DNA from: an uncultured Aquimarina sp.
GTDB lineage: Bacteria > Bacteroidota > Bacteroidia > Flavobacteriales > Flavobacteriaceae
Reading direction: 5' to 3'
Length of the DNA stretch: 64,000 bases
Assembly (NCBI GenBank): GCA_947496705.1
Contig: CANMDW010000011.1
Coordinates: forward strand, 86,964-150,963
Below are positions 8,607 to 17,706 of the stretch, piece by piece. A program made the position numbers and the translations under genes. How positions within the stretch are numbered: position 1 is the stretch's first letter; each line of letters opens with the position of its first letter. The notes under the pieces are model-generated. The model searched no databases. It worked only from the letters and a program-made list of their open reading frames with translations, and was not told the origin of the DNA.

Positions 8607-8614
8607 TACTTTTG
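8607..8614 (+). promoter_or_regulatory. -7 promoter element of the ABC-F gene
   Basis: TACTTTTG fits TAnnTTTG. It lies inside the longest reading frame but 31 bp upstream of the ATG at 8646, which supports the downstream start for the ABC-F protein. Confidence 0.5.
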
Positions 8615-8645
8615 CGCAAAATCAAATTTTACAATTTTTCTTATC

Positions 8646-10271
8646 ATGTTATCAGTTTCTAATCTTTCGGTTCAATTTGGCAAACGAGTGCTTTTTGATG
8701 AAGTGAATACTACTTTTACTCAGGGTAATTGTTATGGCATTATTGGCGCCAATGGTGCCGGAAAATCTACATTTCTCAAGATTCTCTCTGGTGTAATGGA
8801 TCCTACTTCGGGTCATGTACATTTAGAACCAGGAAAACGAATGTCGGTTTTAGAGCAAAATCATTATGCATATGACGAATATACAGTGTTGGAAACTGTT
8901 ATTATGGGCAACAAACCCTTGTATAAGATAAAGAAAGAAATAGATGCACTTTATGCAGATTATACCGATGAAAATGCTGAGAAAATAGGAGAGCTTCAGG
9001 TGCAATTTGAAGAAATGAATGGCTGGAATGCAGATAGTGATGCGGCCACTTTATTATCTAATTTAGGAATCAAAGAAGACTTGCATTATACACAAATGTC
9101 AGATCTTGATACCAAACAACGGGTACGTGTGCTACTGGCACAGTGTCTTTTTGGTAATCCCGATGTATTGATCATGGATGAGCCAACAAACGATCTGGAT
9201 TATGAAACGATCACCTGGTTAGAGAGTTTTTTGGCAAATTATGAAAACACTGTTATTGTAGTATCTCACGATCGTCACTTTTTGGATGCCGTATGTACGC
9301 ACATCTCAGATATAGACTTTGGAAAAATTAATAATTACAGTGGCAACTATACCTTCTGGTACGAATCTTCTCAACTGGCAGCCAGGCAAAGAGCACAGCA
9401 AAACAAAAAGGCCGAAGAAAAGAAGAAAGAATTGCAAGAATTCATTGCGCGATTTAGTGCCAATGTAGCCAAATCAAAACAGGCAACCTCTCGTAAAAAA
9501 ATGATCGAGAAACTTAATATCGAAGATATTAAACCATCCAGCCGAAGGTATCCAGCCATAATTTTTGAAAGAGACAGAGAAGCAGGGGATCAAATTCTAA
9601 ATATAGAAGGATTGGAAGCAAGTATTGAAGGTGAGACCTTGTTTAAGGGTATTGATATTAATCTAGCGAAAGGGGATAAGGTAGTTGTTTTTTCTAAAGA
9701 TTCGAGAGCTACCACAGTTTTTTATCAGATATTAAATGACAAGCAAAAAGCAGATGCCGGTACCTTTGCCTGGGGAATCACAACTACACAATCATATTTA
9801 CCGGCAGACAATAGCGAATATTTTCAGAATGATCTAACTTTGGTTGATTGGTTGCGTCAATGGGCAACTACTGAAGAAGAACGTGAAGAAGTATTTATAA
9901 GAGGCTTTCTGGGGAAAATGATTTTTAGCGGAGAAGAAGCATTGAAAAAGTCCAATGTACTATCCGGAGGAGAAAAAGTGCGTTGTATGTTATCAAAAAT
10001 GATGATGACCAGAGCCAATGTATTAATGCTGGACGAACCTACCAATCACCTGGATCTGGAATCTATCACGGCATTTAATAATTCACTGAAAAAATTTAAA
10101 GGTACCGTGTTATTTACTACTCATGATCACGAATTTGCACAAACCGTAGGCAACCGGGTGATCGAATTAACTCCCGATGGAGTGATCGATCGGTATGCAA
10201 CATTTGATGAGTATATGAATGACCCAAAGATCAAACAACTACGTGAGAAAATGTATGCTGTGAATGTTTGA
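8646..10271 (+). CDS. ABC-F family ATPase (YbiT-like)
   Basis: The start at 8646 (MLSVSNLSVQFGKRVLF) was chosen over an in-frame ATG at 8523 because the latter precedes the promoter and gives a non-conserved extension. The 541-residue protein has two ABC domains joined by a charged linker (about residues 240-290), with no membrane segments, as in ABC-F translation factors. Domain 1 has Walker A GANGAGKS (34-41), a degenerate signature MSDLDTKQRVRV (from 151) and Walker B with MDEPTNDLD. Domain 2 has a degenerate Walker A region around residues 345-363 (VVVFSKDSRATTVFY), a canonical signature LSGGEK (439) and LDEPTNHLD. ABC-F proteins bind the ribosomal E site. Its overall similarity is to YbiT. 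It appears monocistronic. Confidence 0.92.
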   Translation: MLSVSNLSVQFGKRVLFDEVNTTFTQGNCYGIIGANGAGKSTFLKILSGVMDPTSGHVHLEPGKRMSVLEQNHYAYDEYTVLETVIMGNKPLYKIKKEIDALYADYTDENAEKIGELQVQFEEMNGWNADSDAATLLSNLGIKEDLHYTQMSDLDTKQRVRVLLAQCLFGNPDVLIMDEPTNDLDYETITWLESFLANYENTVIVVSHDRHFLDAVCTHISDIDFGKINNYSGNYTFWYESSQLAARQRAQQNKKAEEKKKELQEFIARFSANVAKSKQATSRKKMIEKLNIEDIKPSSRRYPAIIFERDREAGDQILNIEGLEASIEGETLFKGIDINLAKGDKVVVFSKDSRATTVFYQILNDKQKADAGTFAWGITTTQSYLPADNSEYFQNDLTLVDWLRQWATTEEEREEVFIRGFLGKMIFSGEEALKKSNVLSGGEKVRCMLSKMMMTRANVLMLDEPTNHLDLESITAFNNSLKKFKGTVLFTTHDHEFAQTVGNRVIELTPDGVIDRYATFDEYMNDPKIKQLREKMYAVNV

Positions 10272-10383
10272 TCTTGAGTGCTTCTCGTATGAATAAATAG
10301 CGCCTTTAACTCTCGCTGTGAGAAATCTTCCGACTTTATAAGTTGCAGTTTATATTTCCCGCAACGTCATAGGGTACAGAGCT

Positions 10384-10613
10384 GGTATACGACAAATTTC
10401 CCTTCTGGAACTAAAAGTTTGCGTGAGGCCCGCCTGACCGGATTTACCCTGTACTGACCGCCCAGGTTGGCTGTCGTTCGTTAGACAGGCGAGTGGGGGT
10501 AAAATCAAAAAAACTCTTAACTAAATGACATTGGCCTTGCCGGCCCGACCCCATCCCGATAGCGGAACTGGGGCACACCCGGAAAATTAAAAAAAGGAAA
10601 ACTGTCGTACACC
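10384..10613 (+). repeat. MITE-like element, family 1, copy A
   Basis: The ends form an imperfect terminal inverted repeat: GGTATACGACAAATTTCCCT on the left and, as reverse complement of the right, GGTGTACGACAGTTTTCCTT. Just inside the left end is AAAAGTTTGCGTGAGG, shared with copies at 22257-22587 and 32673-32812. The interior contains a GC-rich palindromic stretch and no coding sequence. It fills most of the 572-base gap between the ABC-F gene and the next gene; the remainder of that gap is AT-rich with nothing recognisable. Confidence 0.75.
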
Positions 10614-10843
10614 TTGTTCTCTTCCAAAACGTAAAATTAGTCTTGTAAAATCAGAATAATATGTTGATTTTTAAAAAAATAAAGATTATTTTAGATCTTT
10701 ATTAACACTTATTTATATTTTATTACTACTGCTGCACAAAAGATATGACTTCTATACATTCCTACCCCTTACAAAGTCAAAAGTAGTCTGCAGTTTAAGG
10801 AATAGCCTTTTTGGCTTTCAAAGTAATTCATAAAATAACATCG

Positions 10844-11272
10844 ATGTTATCAAGAAAAATTACCATTTTCTGTTTTCTTAGTTTGACCCTATTTTCTTTT
10901 GCTCAATGCAAAACTACTGAAAATAAGGCTACTGTACAGGAAAAGCCCATACTTCAACCTTTTAAATCAATGGCAAACAATAAAGCTAGTGTACAATTGA
11001 ATAAGGATAAATCGATGGAGCTTCATGTGAAGAAGATCATAAAATCCGGAGACCCTGCTGCTCATTTTGAATATGTTGTTTATAAAACAGGAACTAAAAG
11101 TATTGTAAAACAAGGGTATTTCAGAGGCACTAATGTAGGTTGGAATGATAATACCTCTTTAAAACTTATACCATATATAGGAATGGAGCAGATTCCCACT
11201 TCAGAAAAACTTCATGATACTATCCCTTCGAACTCACAAACGCAAATAACTATTATTAAATTAAATAACTAA
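10844..11272 (+). CDS. Small exported protein of unknown function, paired with a T9SS protein
   Basis: I start this gene at the ATG at 10844 (MLSRKITIFCFLSLTLFSF) because the longer frame would need a TTG and puts a polar stretch before the signal peptide. The 142-residue product has a clear signal peptide; a Cys follows in AQCKTT, but the lipobox is not canonical, so lipidation is uncertain. The mature part has no family I recognise and looks beta-rich. It ends 3 bp before the next ATG, so the two genes should be cotranscribed and translationally coupled. It may assist or accompany the large Asp-box protein downstream; that is inference from position only. Confidence 0.7.
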   Translation: MLSRKITIFCFLSLTLFSFAQCKTTENKATVQEKPILQPFKSMANNKASVQLNKDKSMELHVKKIIKSGDPAAHFEYVVYKTGTKSIVKQGYFRGTNVGWNDNTSLKLIPYIGMEQIPTSEKLHDTIPSNSQTQITIIKLNN

Positions 11273-11275
11273 CTC

Positions 11276-14200
11276 ATGACACACAAACTTTACTTTAGAA
11301 AATTACTTATTTTATTCCTGCTCCTTGTAGTTTCTTCTGCATGTGATTCTAATATTGAACCCAAAGTTGTAGAAATAAAACCTCTAGAAAATACCAGGAA
11401 ACACAAAATTAAAAAGGACCATAATAAGAAAAAAGGAATTGAGCTTATAGCAGAATACAAAGCAGATCTTTTAAGACCTATAGGCGCAAAAAAATCTACG
11501 TATAAGGATGGTTTTTTGATGACAGAACATCAAAAAGCAATGAAAAATGTGGTTAGGTCCAAAAGTTCGAGCATTATCAAATGGAAAGAACGCGGACCGG
11601 TAAATGTGCCAGGTAGGATACGTGGTATTGTGGTAGCACCCGATAATGTCGATAAGTGGTATGCAGGTACGGTAGGTGGCGGACTCTGGGTTACAGAAGA
11701 TGCAGGAAAGACCTGGGAAAATCTAACAGATTATAAGGTTCCCAATCTGTCTACATCTACTGTAGCGGTGAGTACAAGTAATCCTAAAATAATATATGTA
11801 GGTACAGGCGAACCTTTTGGAAACCTGGATGCTATTGGTGGAGTAGGAGTGCTTAAAACGACCAATGGCGGACGTAGTTGGGAGTATCTGAATAACACCA
11901 AAGATTTCAGCGGAATTGGAAGGTTGGCCTTAAATCCAGACGACGAAGATAATCTGGTGGTAGCAAGTAGGAATGGTATTTTTGTTACTACTGATGGAGG
12001 AAAAACATGGGCCAATACCTTTGAAGGAGAAAATGTTCAGGATCTTAATTACGATCCAACAGACTTTAACATACTATATGGGGGTGTAAATAGTATAGGG
12101 GTTATAAAAAGTATCGATGGAGGGCTCACCTGGGAACTAATCCTGGATAAAGATGATTACAATGAGAACCATGCACGCTTTGAGCTGGATGTATCGCCTG
12201 CCAACCATAATAAAATTTTTGTTTCTGTATATACACCTGGTGGTGCGGCAACTACAGCAGTGAGTACAGATTTTTATGTTACAGAAGATGCGGGAGAGAC
12301 ATTTACCTTGCTCGGTTTTGATGGAGATCCGGCTGCAGGAAACCTGTTGACCGGTCAAGGGTGGTATGATAATCTTCTTATGGCGCATCCGTTTAACGAA
12401 AATATCTTTTATACCGGTGGAGTGGTGGCACACAGAGTGCAAATTGGAATAGGAGTAAGTGGCGGTAAAAAAATCAAAAACAAAGGACTAAAATATACTT
12501 TTCAACCGATAGCAGCCGGGTATAACGGAGAACTAAATGATTATGTGCATGTAGATCAACACGGTTTGACCTGGATATCAAACTATCCCGAGAAAAAATT
12601 CAAGCTGATTCTGGCCAATGACGGAGGAATTTTCCATACAGATTATTTGCGCGATCCGGGAACTACCTTGAATGACTGGTCGACTTTTGCCGTAGGACTT
12701 AATTGTACACAGTTTTATGGAGCAGATAAACGTAACGGGACACAGGATTATATGGCTGGAGCTCAAGATAACGGCACCTGGATATCCTTTACTCAAGATG
12801 GTGCAAATGACGAGACACAGTATTTATTTGCTATTGGAGGTGATGGATTTGAGGTTTTATGGAATTATGATGAGACAAACAAATTTATTGGTGGTTCACA
12901 GTTTAATGGTTTTGAACGTTTTGTAAATGGTCAGAGATTTAATGCAAGACATGGAGAATCCGGATCGGGTACATCGCCTTTTTATTCTAAAATCGTGAAT
13001 GCAAATAATAATCCCAATGTTGTTTTTAGTCCTTCTATTAGCGGCGTATGGAGATCAGACAATTTTGCTGAAACCTGGACACTCACCCCTATTCCGGATA
13101 ATTTTTCTTTAAAACCCAGAGCTTCAAGCTCCCTGGATGTTTCGGTATCTATTGCCAATCCAGATCATGTATGGGCGGGCAATGTGATGAGTGAGTCGGG
13201 TGAATTTGTAATGCATGTTTCTACAGATAATGGTCTTTCTTATAAGCCAACCACTCCATTTTTGGATCCAAGAGATGGTGTAGATCACGATTATCGTATT
13301 TCAGGTTTAGAAACTTCTTCAAATAACGAAAACAGAGCATATGTTTTGTTTTCTGGACAAGGAGCGGCCAAAGTTATAAAAACAGAAGACTTAGGAGAAA
13401 CCTGGGAGGATATTTCCGGTTTCTCTTTGGGTGAAGACAGAGGATTTCCTGATGTAGCAATACATAGTTTGGTAGAAATGCCTTTTGACGAAAATAGAAT
13501 TTGGGTAGGAACCGATATCGGAGTTTTTCAGACGTTGAACGGAGGTAAAAACTGGTCTTTGTTGGCTGGGTTACCGGCATTCTCTGTATGGCAAATGAAA
13601 ATTGTGAATAATGAAGTAGTAATGGCCACTCATGGTAGAGGTATTTGGACTGCCGAATTGGAAGAATTAGAAGGGTATGAACCTCCTGCATATTATGCAC
13701 CTCCAACTATTGTTGATATATTTCAGGAATCTGTAGAAAACCAAAATGTAGTAGTAACCTATATTCAGGAAAATGAAGATATAGAAGAAATAATAGTATA
13801 CCTAGATGGAGAAGAGGTGGCTCGTATCACTGATAATATTGAACAGGGAACAGCATTCACGTATATTTTAGAAGACCTGGAAGAAGGGCTGCACAAAGTG
13901 GAATTACAAGCAGTAGATAGTCAGCAAGATGCTTCTGTAACCTCCTCAAAAAAATTGGATGTTATTGGTTTTATGGATCCCGAACCTCTTGTCTCTATAG
14001 ATACTTTTGAAGCATCAGATGTGTATACCTTTGGTAGTGAGTTTGTAATTAATACCCTTAATGAAACCGTAAGCCGGCAGGTACTTAATAATTCAGATCA
14101 CCCATATTTGGATAATACCGAATACCGTACTATTTTAAAACACCCGATTATTGTTTCTGCCGATACCGGAAACTTTACTTATGAAGATGTGGCTATTACA

Positions 14201-14836
14201 GAATTTGATCCAAGACCAGGTCGATTTTTTGATTTTGTTACCGTAGAGGCATCGAGTGATTTAAAGAATTGGGTGCAATTGGATGCCTATGATGCCGAAA
14301 GATTTCCAGAGTGGACAGATGCTTTTAATTCTGGTCCTTCTCCATCTATAAGCGATGATTTGTTTAAGGAACAAACCATCAATTTGCTTAACTTTTTTCA
14401 GGAAGGAGAAACAATTGCAATACGTTTCAGATTGATTTCTGATCCTTTGTTTAACTCCTTTGGATGGGCAATACGATCTATAAATGCTTCAGAAGAAACG
14501 GTAGCAGAAGAAGAAGTGACAGAAGAGGAAGTAACCGAAGAAGAAACAACAGCAGAAATTGCAGAAGTGATAAAACCTCGTGGTAGTTCAGAAAGACCTC
14601 TTTTATACCCAACAGTTTCTGATGGTGAAGTACAGATTTCTTCTGCAACTACCATTACCAATAGTATTGTCGAGATATACAGCTTAGGAGGTAAACTTGT
14701 ACATGCAGAGAAAAGAGGTACATTGAATGACACACAACAAACACTATTTTTAAATAAGCTTAAGTCGGGAATGTATCTTGTTAAGGTTTCTGGAGATGGT
14801 GGAACAACAGATGTGTCCAGAATTGTGATTCGATAA
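11276..14836 (+). CDS. Large Asp-box (BNR/sortilin-like) beta-propeller protein with T9SS sorting domain
   Basis: This 1186-residue exported protein has at least seven Asp-box motifs, such as TEDAGKTW, TNGGRSW, TDGGKTW, SIDGGLTW, TEDLGETW and TLNGGKNW, which mark VPS10/sortilin- or sialidase-type propeller blades (about residues 90-800). An Ig-like or discoidin-like segment follows, then an acidic linker with EEEVTEEEVTEEE, and from about residue 1107 a T9SS type A C-terminal domain (LLYPTVSDGEVQI to IVIR). It should be carried across the outer membrane by type IX secretion. The N-terminal signal has a Cys (SSACDS) resembling a weak lipobox, which is odd for a T9SS cargo. The substrate is unknown. 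It is followed by a terminator. Confidence 0.88.
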   Translation: MTHKLYFRKLLILFLLLVVSSACDSNIEPKVVEIKPLENTRKHKIKKDHNKKKGIELIAEYKADLLRPIGAKKSTYKDGFLMTEHQKAMKNVVRSKSSSIIKWKERGPVNVPGRIRGIVVAPDNVDKWYAGTVGGGLWVTEDAGKTWENLTDYKVPNLSTSTVAVSTSNPKIIYVGTGEPFGNLDAIGGVGVLKTTNGGRSWEYLNNTKDFSGIGRLALNPDDEDNLVVASRNGIFVTTDGGKTWANTFEGENVQDLNYDPTDFNILYGGVNSIGVIKSIDGGLTWELILDKDDYNENHARFELDVSPANHNKIFVSVYTPGGAATTAVSTDFYVTEDAGETFTLLGFDGDPAAGNLLTGQGWYDNLLMAHPFNENIFYTGGVVAHRVQIGIGVSGGKKIKNKGLKYTFQPIAAGYNGELNDYVHVDQHGLTWISNYPEKKFKLILANDGGIFHTDYLRDPGTTLNDWSTFAVGLNCTQFYGADKRNGTQDYMAGAQDNGTWISFTQDGANDETQYLFAIGGDGFEVLWNYDETNKFIGGSQFNGFERFVNGQRFNARHGESGSGTSPFYSKIVNANNNPNVVFSPSISGVWRSDNFAETWTLTPIPDNFSLKPRASSSLDVSVSIANPDHVWAGNVMSESGEFVMHVSTDNGLSYKPTTPFLDPRDGVDHDYRISGLETSSNNENRAYVLFSGQGAAKVIKTEDLGETWEDISGFSLGEDRGFPDVAIHSLVEMPFDENRIWVGTDIGVFQTLNGGKNWSLLAGLPAFSVWQMKIVNNEVVMATHGRGIWTAELEELEGYEPPAYYAPPTIVDIFQESVENQNVVVTYIQENEDIEEIIVYLDGEEVARITDNIEQGTAFTYILEDLEEGLHKVELQAVDSQQDASVTSSKKLDVIGFMDPEPLVSIDTFEASDVYTFGSEFVINTLNETVSRQVLNNSDHPYLDNTEYRTILKHPIIVSADTGNFTYEDVAITEFDPRPGRFFDFVTVEASSDLKNWVQLDAYDAERFPEWTDAFNSGPSPSISDDLFKEQTINLLNFFQEGETIAIRFRLISDPLFNSFGWAIRSINASEETVAEEEVTEEEVTEEETTAEIAEVIKPRGSSERPLLYPTVSDGEVQISSATTITNSIVEIYSLGGKLVHAEKRGTLNDTQQTLFLNKLKSGMYLVKVSGDGGTTDVSRIVIR

Positions 14837-14877
14837 TCATCTTTGATTATAAGATACAACTCAAGATGAGTTCTAAT

Positions 14878-14915
14878 AATAAACCTACAGGCAAAAGTTT
14901 GTAGGTTTATTTGTT
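14878..14915 (+). terminator. Terminator after the Asp-box protein gene
   Basis: AATAAACCTACA at 14878-14889 pairs perfectly with TGTAGGTTTATT at 14900-14911, with a short T-rich tail. Confidence 0.65.
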
Positions 14916-14931
14916 CTGGCAATTGAAAAAA

Positions 14932-15153
14932 GTTTAAACCCGTTTTATGCATTAGAACTTCGTGATGAAGCTTTCAGATGCAATAAAATATGACATTTTC
15001 TAAGTTTTAGCATAGCACCGCTACGGTTAAACTTTAAAATGTAGCGTAGCGCTATATTTTGCAGTAGCTGGAAGCTGTAATACCTGCCCGCCTATTTGCC
15101 GACACAGGTAGATACGCAGGCGGGGATTTTCTAATGCATAAAATGGGTTAAAT
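14932..15153. repeat. MITE-like element with 24-26 bp terminal inverted repeats
   Basis: The left end reads GTTTAAACCCGTTTTATGCA followed by TTAGAA. The reverse complement of the right end reads ATTTAACCCATTTTATGCAT followed by TAGAA, so the ends match over about 24 bp with few differences. The 222-bp interior has no gene and includes a GC-rich palindromic module (about 15089-15125). It occupies the gap between the Asp-box gene terminator and the convergent TetR gene. The outer bases resemble the ends of family 2, so the two may be related. Confidence 0.7.
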
Positions 15154-15189
15154 CACTTCATATAAAACTCAAGAGAAGTTCATAAAATA

Positions 15190-15789
15190 CTACTTCATTA
15201 ATCCTTCAAATCTTAAGAACATATAATCTTTAACAGTAGATTCGAGAGTTTCGGTGGTTTGATTAAAGAACTTGTCGTCGGTAAACAACTGCATAATAAA
15301 ATATTCATCGAGTTTAATCAAAAGATCAACAGAAACTGGTTTGAATAATTTACTTTCGATTCCCAAATGATAGAATTGCTTCATATCCTGTAACATTTCA
15401 AAAAGGAACTCTTCAATAATTTTCCAGGCGGTAGGAAAGTGTTCTTTTAATTGTTTTAAATAATTCGACGAGATATCTCTGGCTCCTTTGGTAAGGATAC
15501 GAATCAACATATCATAATGATAATCTAGTTGCAGCACTTCTGCTGCAATTTCGTTTTTATAGGCTTTTAAATAGCCAATTCTTATCCGGGTGATATACTC
15601 AAAAATCTCTTCTTTGGTAGTAAAGTATTGATAAATGGTAGATTTACTTTTGTTCATTAGCCGGGCGAGGTCGTCCATCGTCAATATTCCCAAATTAGCA
15701 TGTTTCAATTTAGGAAGCATTGCTAGTGTCCATTGTTCCACTTTTTGATCTTTATCTTTTCGGTTTCGAAGTATAGCTTTTCTTCCCAT
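15190..15789 (-). CDS. TetR/AcrR-family transcriptional regulator
   Basis: The ATG at 15789 (MGRKAILRNRKDKDQK) is preferred over an upstream TTG. The 199-residue protein has the N-terminal TetR DNA-binding domain: a helix-turn-helix around LTMDDLARLMNKSKSTIYQYFTTKEE (residues about 35-60). The C-terminal helical ligand-binding and dimerisation domain is variable, as usual. It is divergent from a GMC oxidoreductase and probably represses it in response to the substrate or a related lipid. A candidate operator lies in the intergenic region. The domain call is firm; the target is inferred from position. Confidence 0.9.
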   Translation of the reverse strand: MGRKAILRNRKDKDQKVEQWTLAMLPKLKHANLGILTMDDLARLMNKSKSTIYQYFTTKEEIFEYITRIRIGYLKAYKNEIAAEVLQLDYHYDMLIRILTKGARDISSNYLKQLKEHFPTAWKIIEEFLFEMLQDMKQFYHLGIESKLFKPVSVDLLIKLDEYFIMQLFTDDKFFNQTTETLESTVKDYMFLRFEGLMK

Positions 15790-15809
15790 ATTCAGCAATT
15801 TACTAAAAT

Positions 15810-15835
15810 CGAACTATATTTTAAAAAATAGTTTG
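15810..15835. promoter_or_regulatory. Candidate TetR operator in the tetR/GMC intergenic region
   Basis: CGAACTAT at 15810-15817 and ATAGTTTG at 15828-15835 form an inverted repeat with 7 of 8 matching positions and a 10-bp spacer, typical of TetR-family operators. It lies 21 bp from the regulator's start codon, between the divergent genes. Confidence 0.45.
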
Positions 15836-15938
15836 TTTTTTTTGAGTACATTGGGGATATTTTAGTTCGAGTATGTTTAAAAAGGAAATAGGGTTTTTAA
15901 ACAAGCTCTTATCCCAATCTATATATTCAAAGATTTGT

Positions 15939-17498
15939 ATGAATATTGACGAAACATATGATTATATAATCATAGGCAGCGGTTTTGGAGGCTCGGTAAG
16001 CGCTTTACGGCTTTCTGAGAAAGGTTATAAGGTGCTGGTGATCGAAAAAGGGAAGTGGTATCGACCCAAGGATTTTCCAAAATCCAACTGGAACCTTAAA
16101 AAGTGGCTTTGGATGCCTTTCTTTAGATGGTTTGGTATTATGAAAATGTCGTTTTTCAGGCATGTGGTGGTGATTTCGGGAACCGGAGTAGGAGGTGGAT
16201 CTTTGGTATATGCCAACACATTGCCGGTACCCAAAAAAGAATTTTTCACCTCTGGTAGTTGGAGTAAACTTGCCGGTTGGCAAACAGAACTGGCTCCATT
16301 TTACCAAACTGCTTTGCAAATGCTAGGTGCACAGAAAAACCCAAAACTCTTTGACGGAGATAAAGCCCTAAAGGAGTTGGCTTCTGAAATGAATATAAAA
16401 GAAAACTTTGAAGCTACCGACGTGGCCGTATATTTTGGTACACCTAATGTAACCGTTTCCGATCCTTATTTTGGAGGTAAAGGACCCGATCGCACAGGGT
16501 GTAATTACTGTGGAGGATGTATGACTGGTTGTAGGTTTGGAGCAAAGAACACCCTGGATAAAAACTATTTGTATCTCGCTCAACAATTGGGTGCCCGGGT
16601 TCTTGCAGAACAGGAGGTGTATGATGTGGTTCCTTCAATAGGAGGATATGAGGTTAAATATAAGCCTTCGACCCGTTTTTTTAAAACTAAAAAATCGGTA
16701 AAGGCAAAAGGAGTAATTTTTTCGGGAGGAGTGCTAGGTACAGTAAAATTATTATTAAAACTGAAGCAAAAATCATTACCCAAACTTTCAGATCGATTAG
16801 GATATGACATCCGTACCAATAATGAAAGCCTGATAAGTGTAACCAACCTTGATGGTAAAAAAGACATGTCGAAGGGAGTGGCTATTGGATCTATTCTCAA
16901 TACCGATAAGAATAGCCACCTCGAGATTGTAAGATATGCCAGGGGGTCTGGTTTTTGGCGATTATCTCACTTGCCATTAACACATGGCAAAAATATGATA
17001 GTAAGAGTCATCAAAATGTTAACAAGTTTTATAAAACACCCTGTTTCCTATATTAAATTGTATACAATCAGGGATTGGAGTAAAAGCACGGCCATTTTAT
17101 TGTTTATGCAAACCCTGGATAGTACATTGAAATTTAGGCGTAATAGCTTCGGGCGAATGAACACCCGAATTGCCGAAGGCAAAAAACCATCGGCGTTTAT
17201 TGCTCAGTCTCTTGGTCTGGCAAAACGATACGCTGCTTTAACCAAAGGAAAAGAGACTGTTTTTGGATTAGAGCCTTTGGCAGGAATTCCTTCTACGGCC
17301 CATATTTTGGGTGGAGCTGTGATGGGTGCCGATGCTTCAGAAGGGGTGATTGATAAAAACAATAAGGTTTTTGGATATAAGCATATGTACATCTGCGACG
17401 GTTCTATGATCTCTGCCAATCCTGGTGTAAATCCTTCGCTTTCTATCACTGCTATTTCAGAAAGAGCAATGAGTAAAATTCCTGATAAAAAAAATTAG
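15939..17498 (+). CDS. GMC-family FAD oxidoreductase (cholesterol-oxidase-like)
   Basis: The frame is open from an ATG at 15873, but I favour 15939 (MNIDETYDYIIIGSGFGG) because the FAD-binding Rossmann motif then starts within the first ten residues, as in homologues; 15873 cannot be excluded. The 519-residue protein has GSGFGGSVSALRLSEKG for FAD, TGVGGGSLVYAN, a cysteine-rich segment CNYCGGCMTGCRFGAKNT typical of actinobacterial cholesterol-oxidase-like GMC enzymes, and a C-terminal HILGGAVMG and DGSMISANPGVNPSL block containing the catalytic Asn. It should oxidise an alcohol, possibly a sterol or other lipid, at FAD. It is divergent from a TetR regulator and its stop overlaps that of the convergent small gene by 4 bp. 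Confidence 0.88.
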   Translation: MNIDETYDYIIIGSGFGGSVSALRLSEKGYKVLVIEKGKWYRPKDFPKSNWNLKKWLWMPFFRWFGIMKMSFFRHVVVISGTGVGGGSLVYANTLPVPKKEFFTSGSWSKLAGWQTELAPFYQTALQMLGAQKNPKLFDGDKALKELASEMNIKENFEATDVAVYFGTPNVTVSDPYFGGKGPDRTGCNYCGGCMTGCRFGAKNTLDKNYLYLAQQLGARVLAEQEVYDVVPSIGGYEVKYKPSTRFFKTKKSVKAKGVIFSGGVLGTVKLLLKLKQKSLPKLSDRLGYDIRTNNESLISVTNLDGKKDMSKGVAIGSILNTDKNSHLEIVRYARGSGFWRLSHLPLTHGKNMIVRVIKMLTSFIKHPVSYIKLYTIRDWSKSTAILLFMQTLDSTLKFRRNSFGRMNTRIAEGKKPSAFIAQSLGLAKRYAALTKGKETVFGLEPLAGIPSTAHILGGAVMGADASEGVIDKNNKVFGYKHMYICDGSMISANPGVNPSLSITAISERAMSKIPDKKN

Positions 17499-17701
17499 TC
17501 TTCCGGGGGATTCTGAAAATGTCGATAAATAAGATAGGCACCATAGATAATGAAAACCAGAGTTAAAATAGCTCTGAAATCCCATTCCCATGCTGCTTCT
17601 GTTTGAAAGCGATTATATAATCGTAAGCTTCCAAAAATGACAAGGGCAATGCCAATCATTAAATCCCAGGTTCTGCGTGGAGATTTATTTTCATCTTCCA
17701 T
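17495..17701 (-). CDS. Small two-helix membrane protein
   Basis: This 68-residue protein has a charged N-terminus and two predicted transmembrane helices, around WDLMIGIALVIFGSLRLY and ILTLVFIIYGAYLIY, with an acidic tail. I do not recognise a family. It starts 5 bp after the stop of the DUF2007 gene on the same strand, so the two are very likely an operon. That coupling and the regular membrane topology argue that it is a real gene. Its end overlaps the end of the convergent GMC gene. Confidence 0.75.
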   Translation of the reverse strand: MEDENKSPRRTWDLMIGIALVIFGSLRLYNRFQTEAAWEWDFRAILTLVFIIYGAYLIYRHFQNPPED

Positions 17702-17706
17702 ATTGT

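Noticed and set aside
8523..8645. N-terminal extension of the ABC-F protein
   Set aside because: It precedes the promoter-like TACTTTTG and has no ABC-F character; the ATG at 8646 aligns with the family start.
14398..14952. 184-codon minus-strand frame
   Set aside because: It is antisense to the acidic repeat linker and T9SS domain of the Asp-box gene, and its Ser/Val-rich protein is a mirror of those codons.
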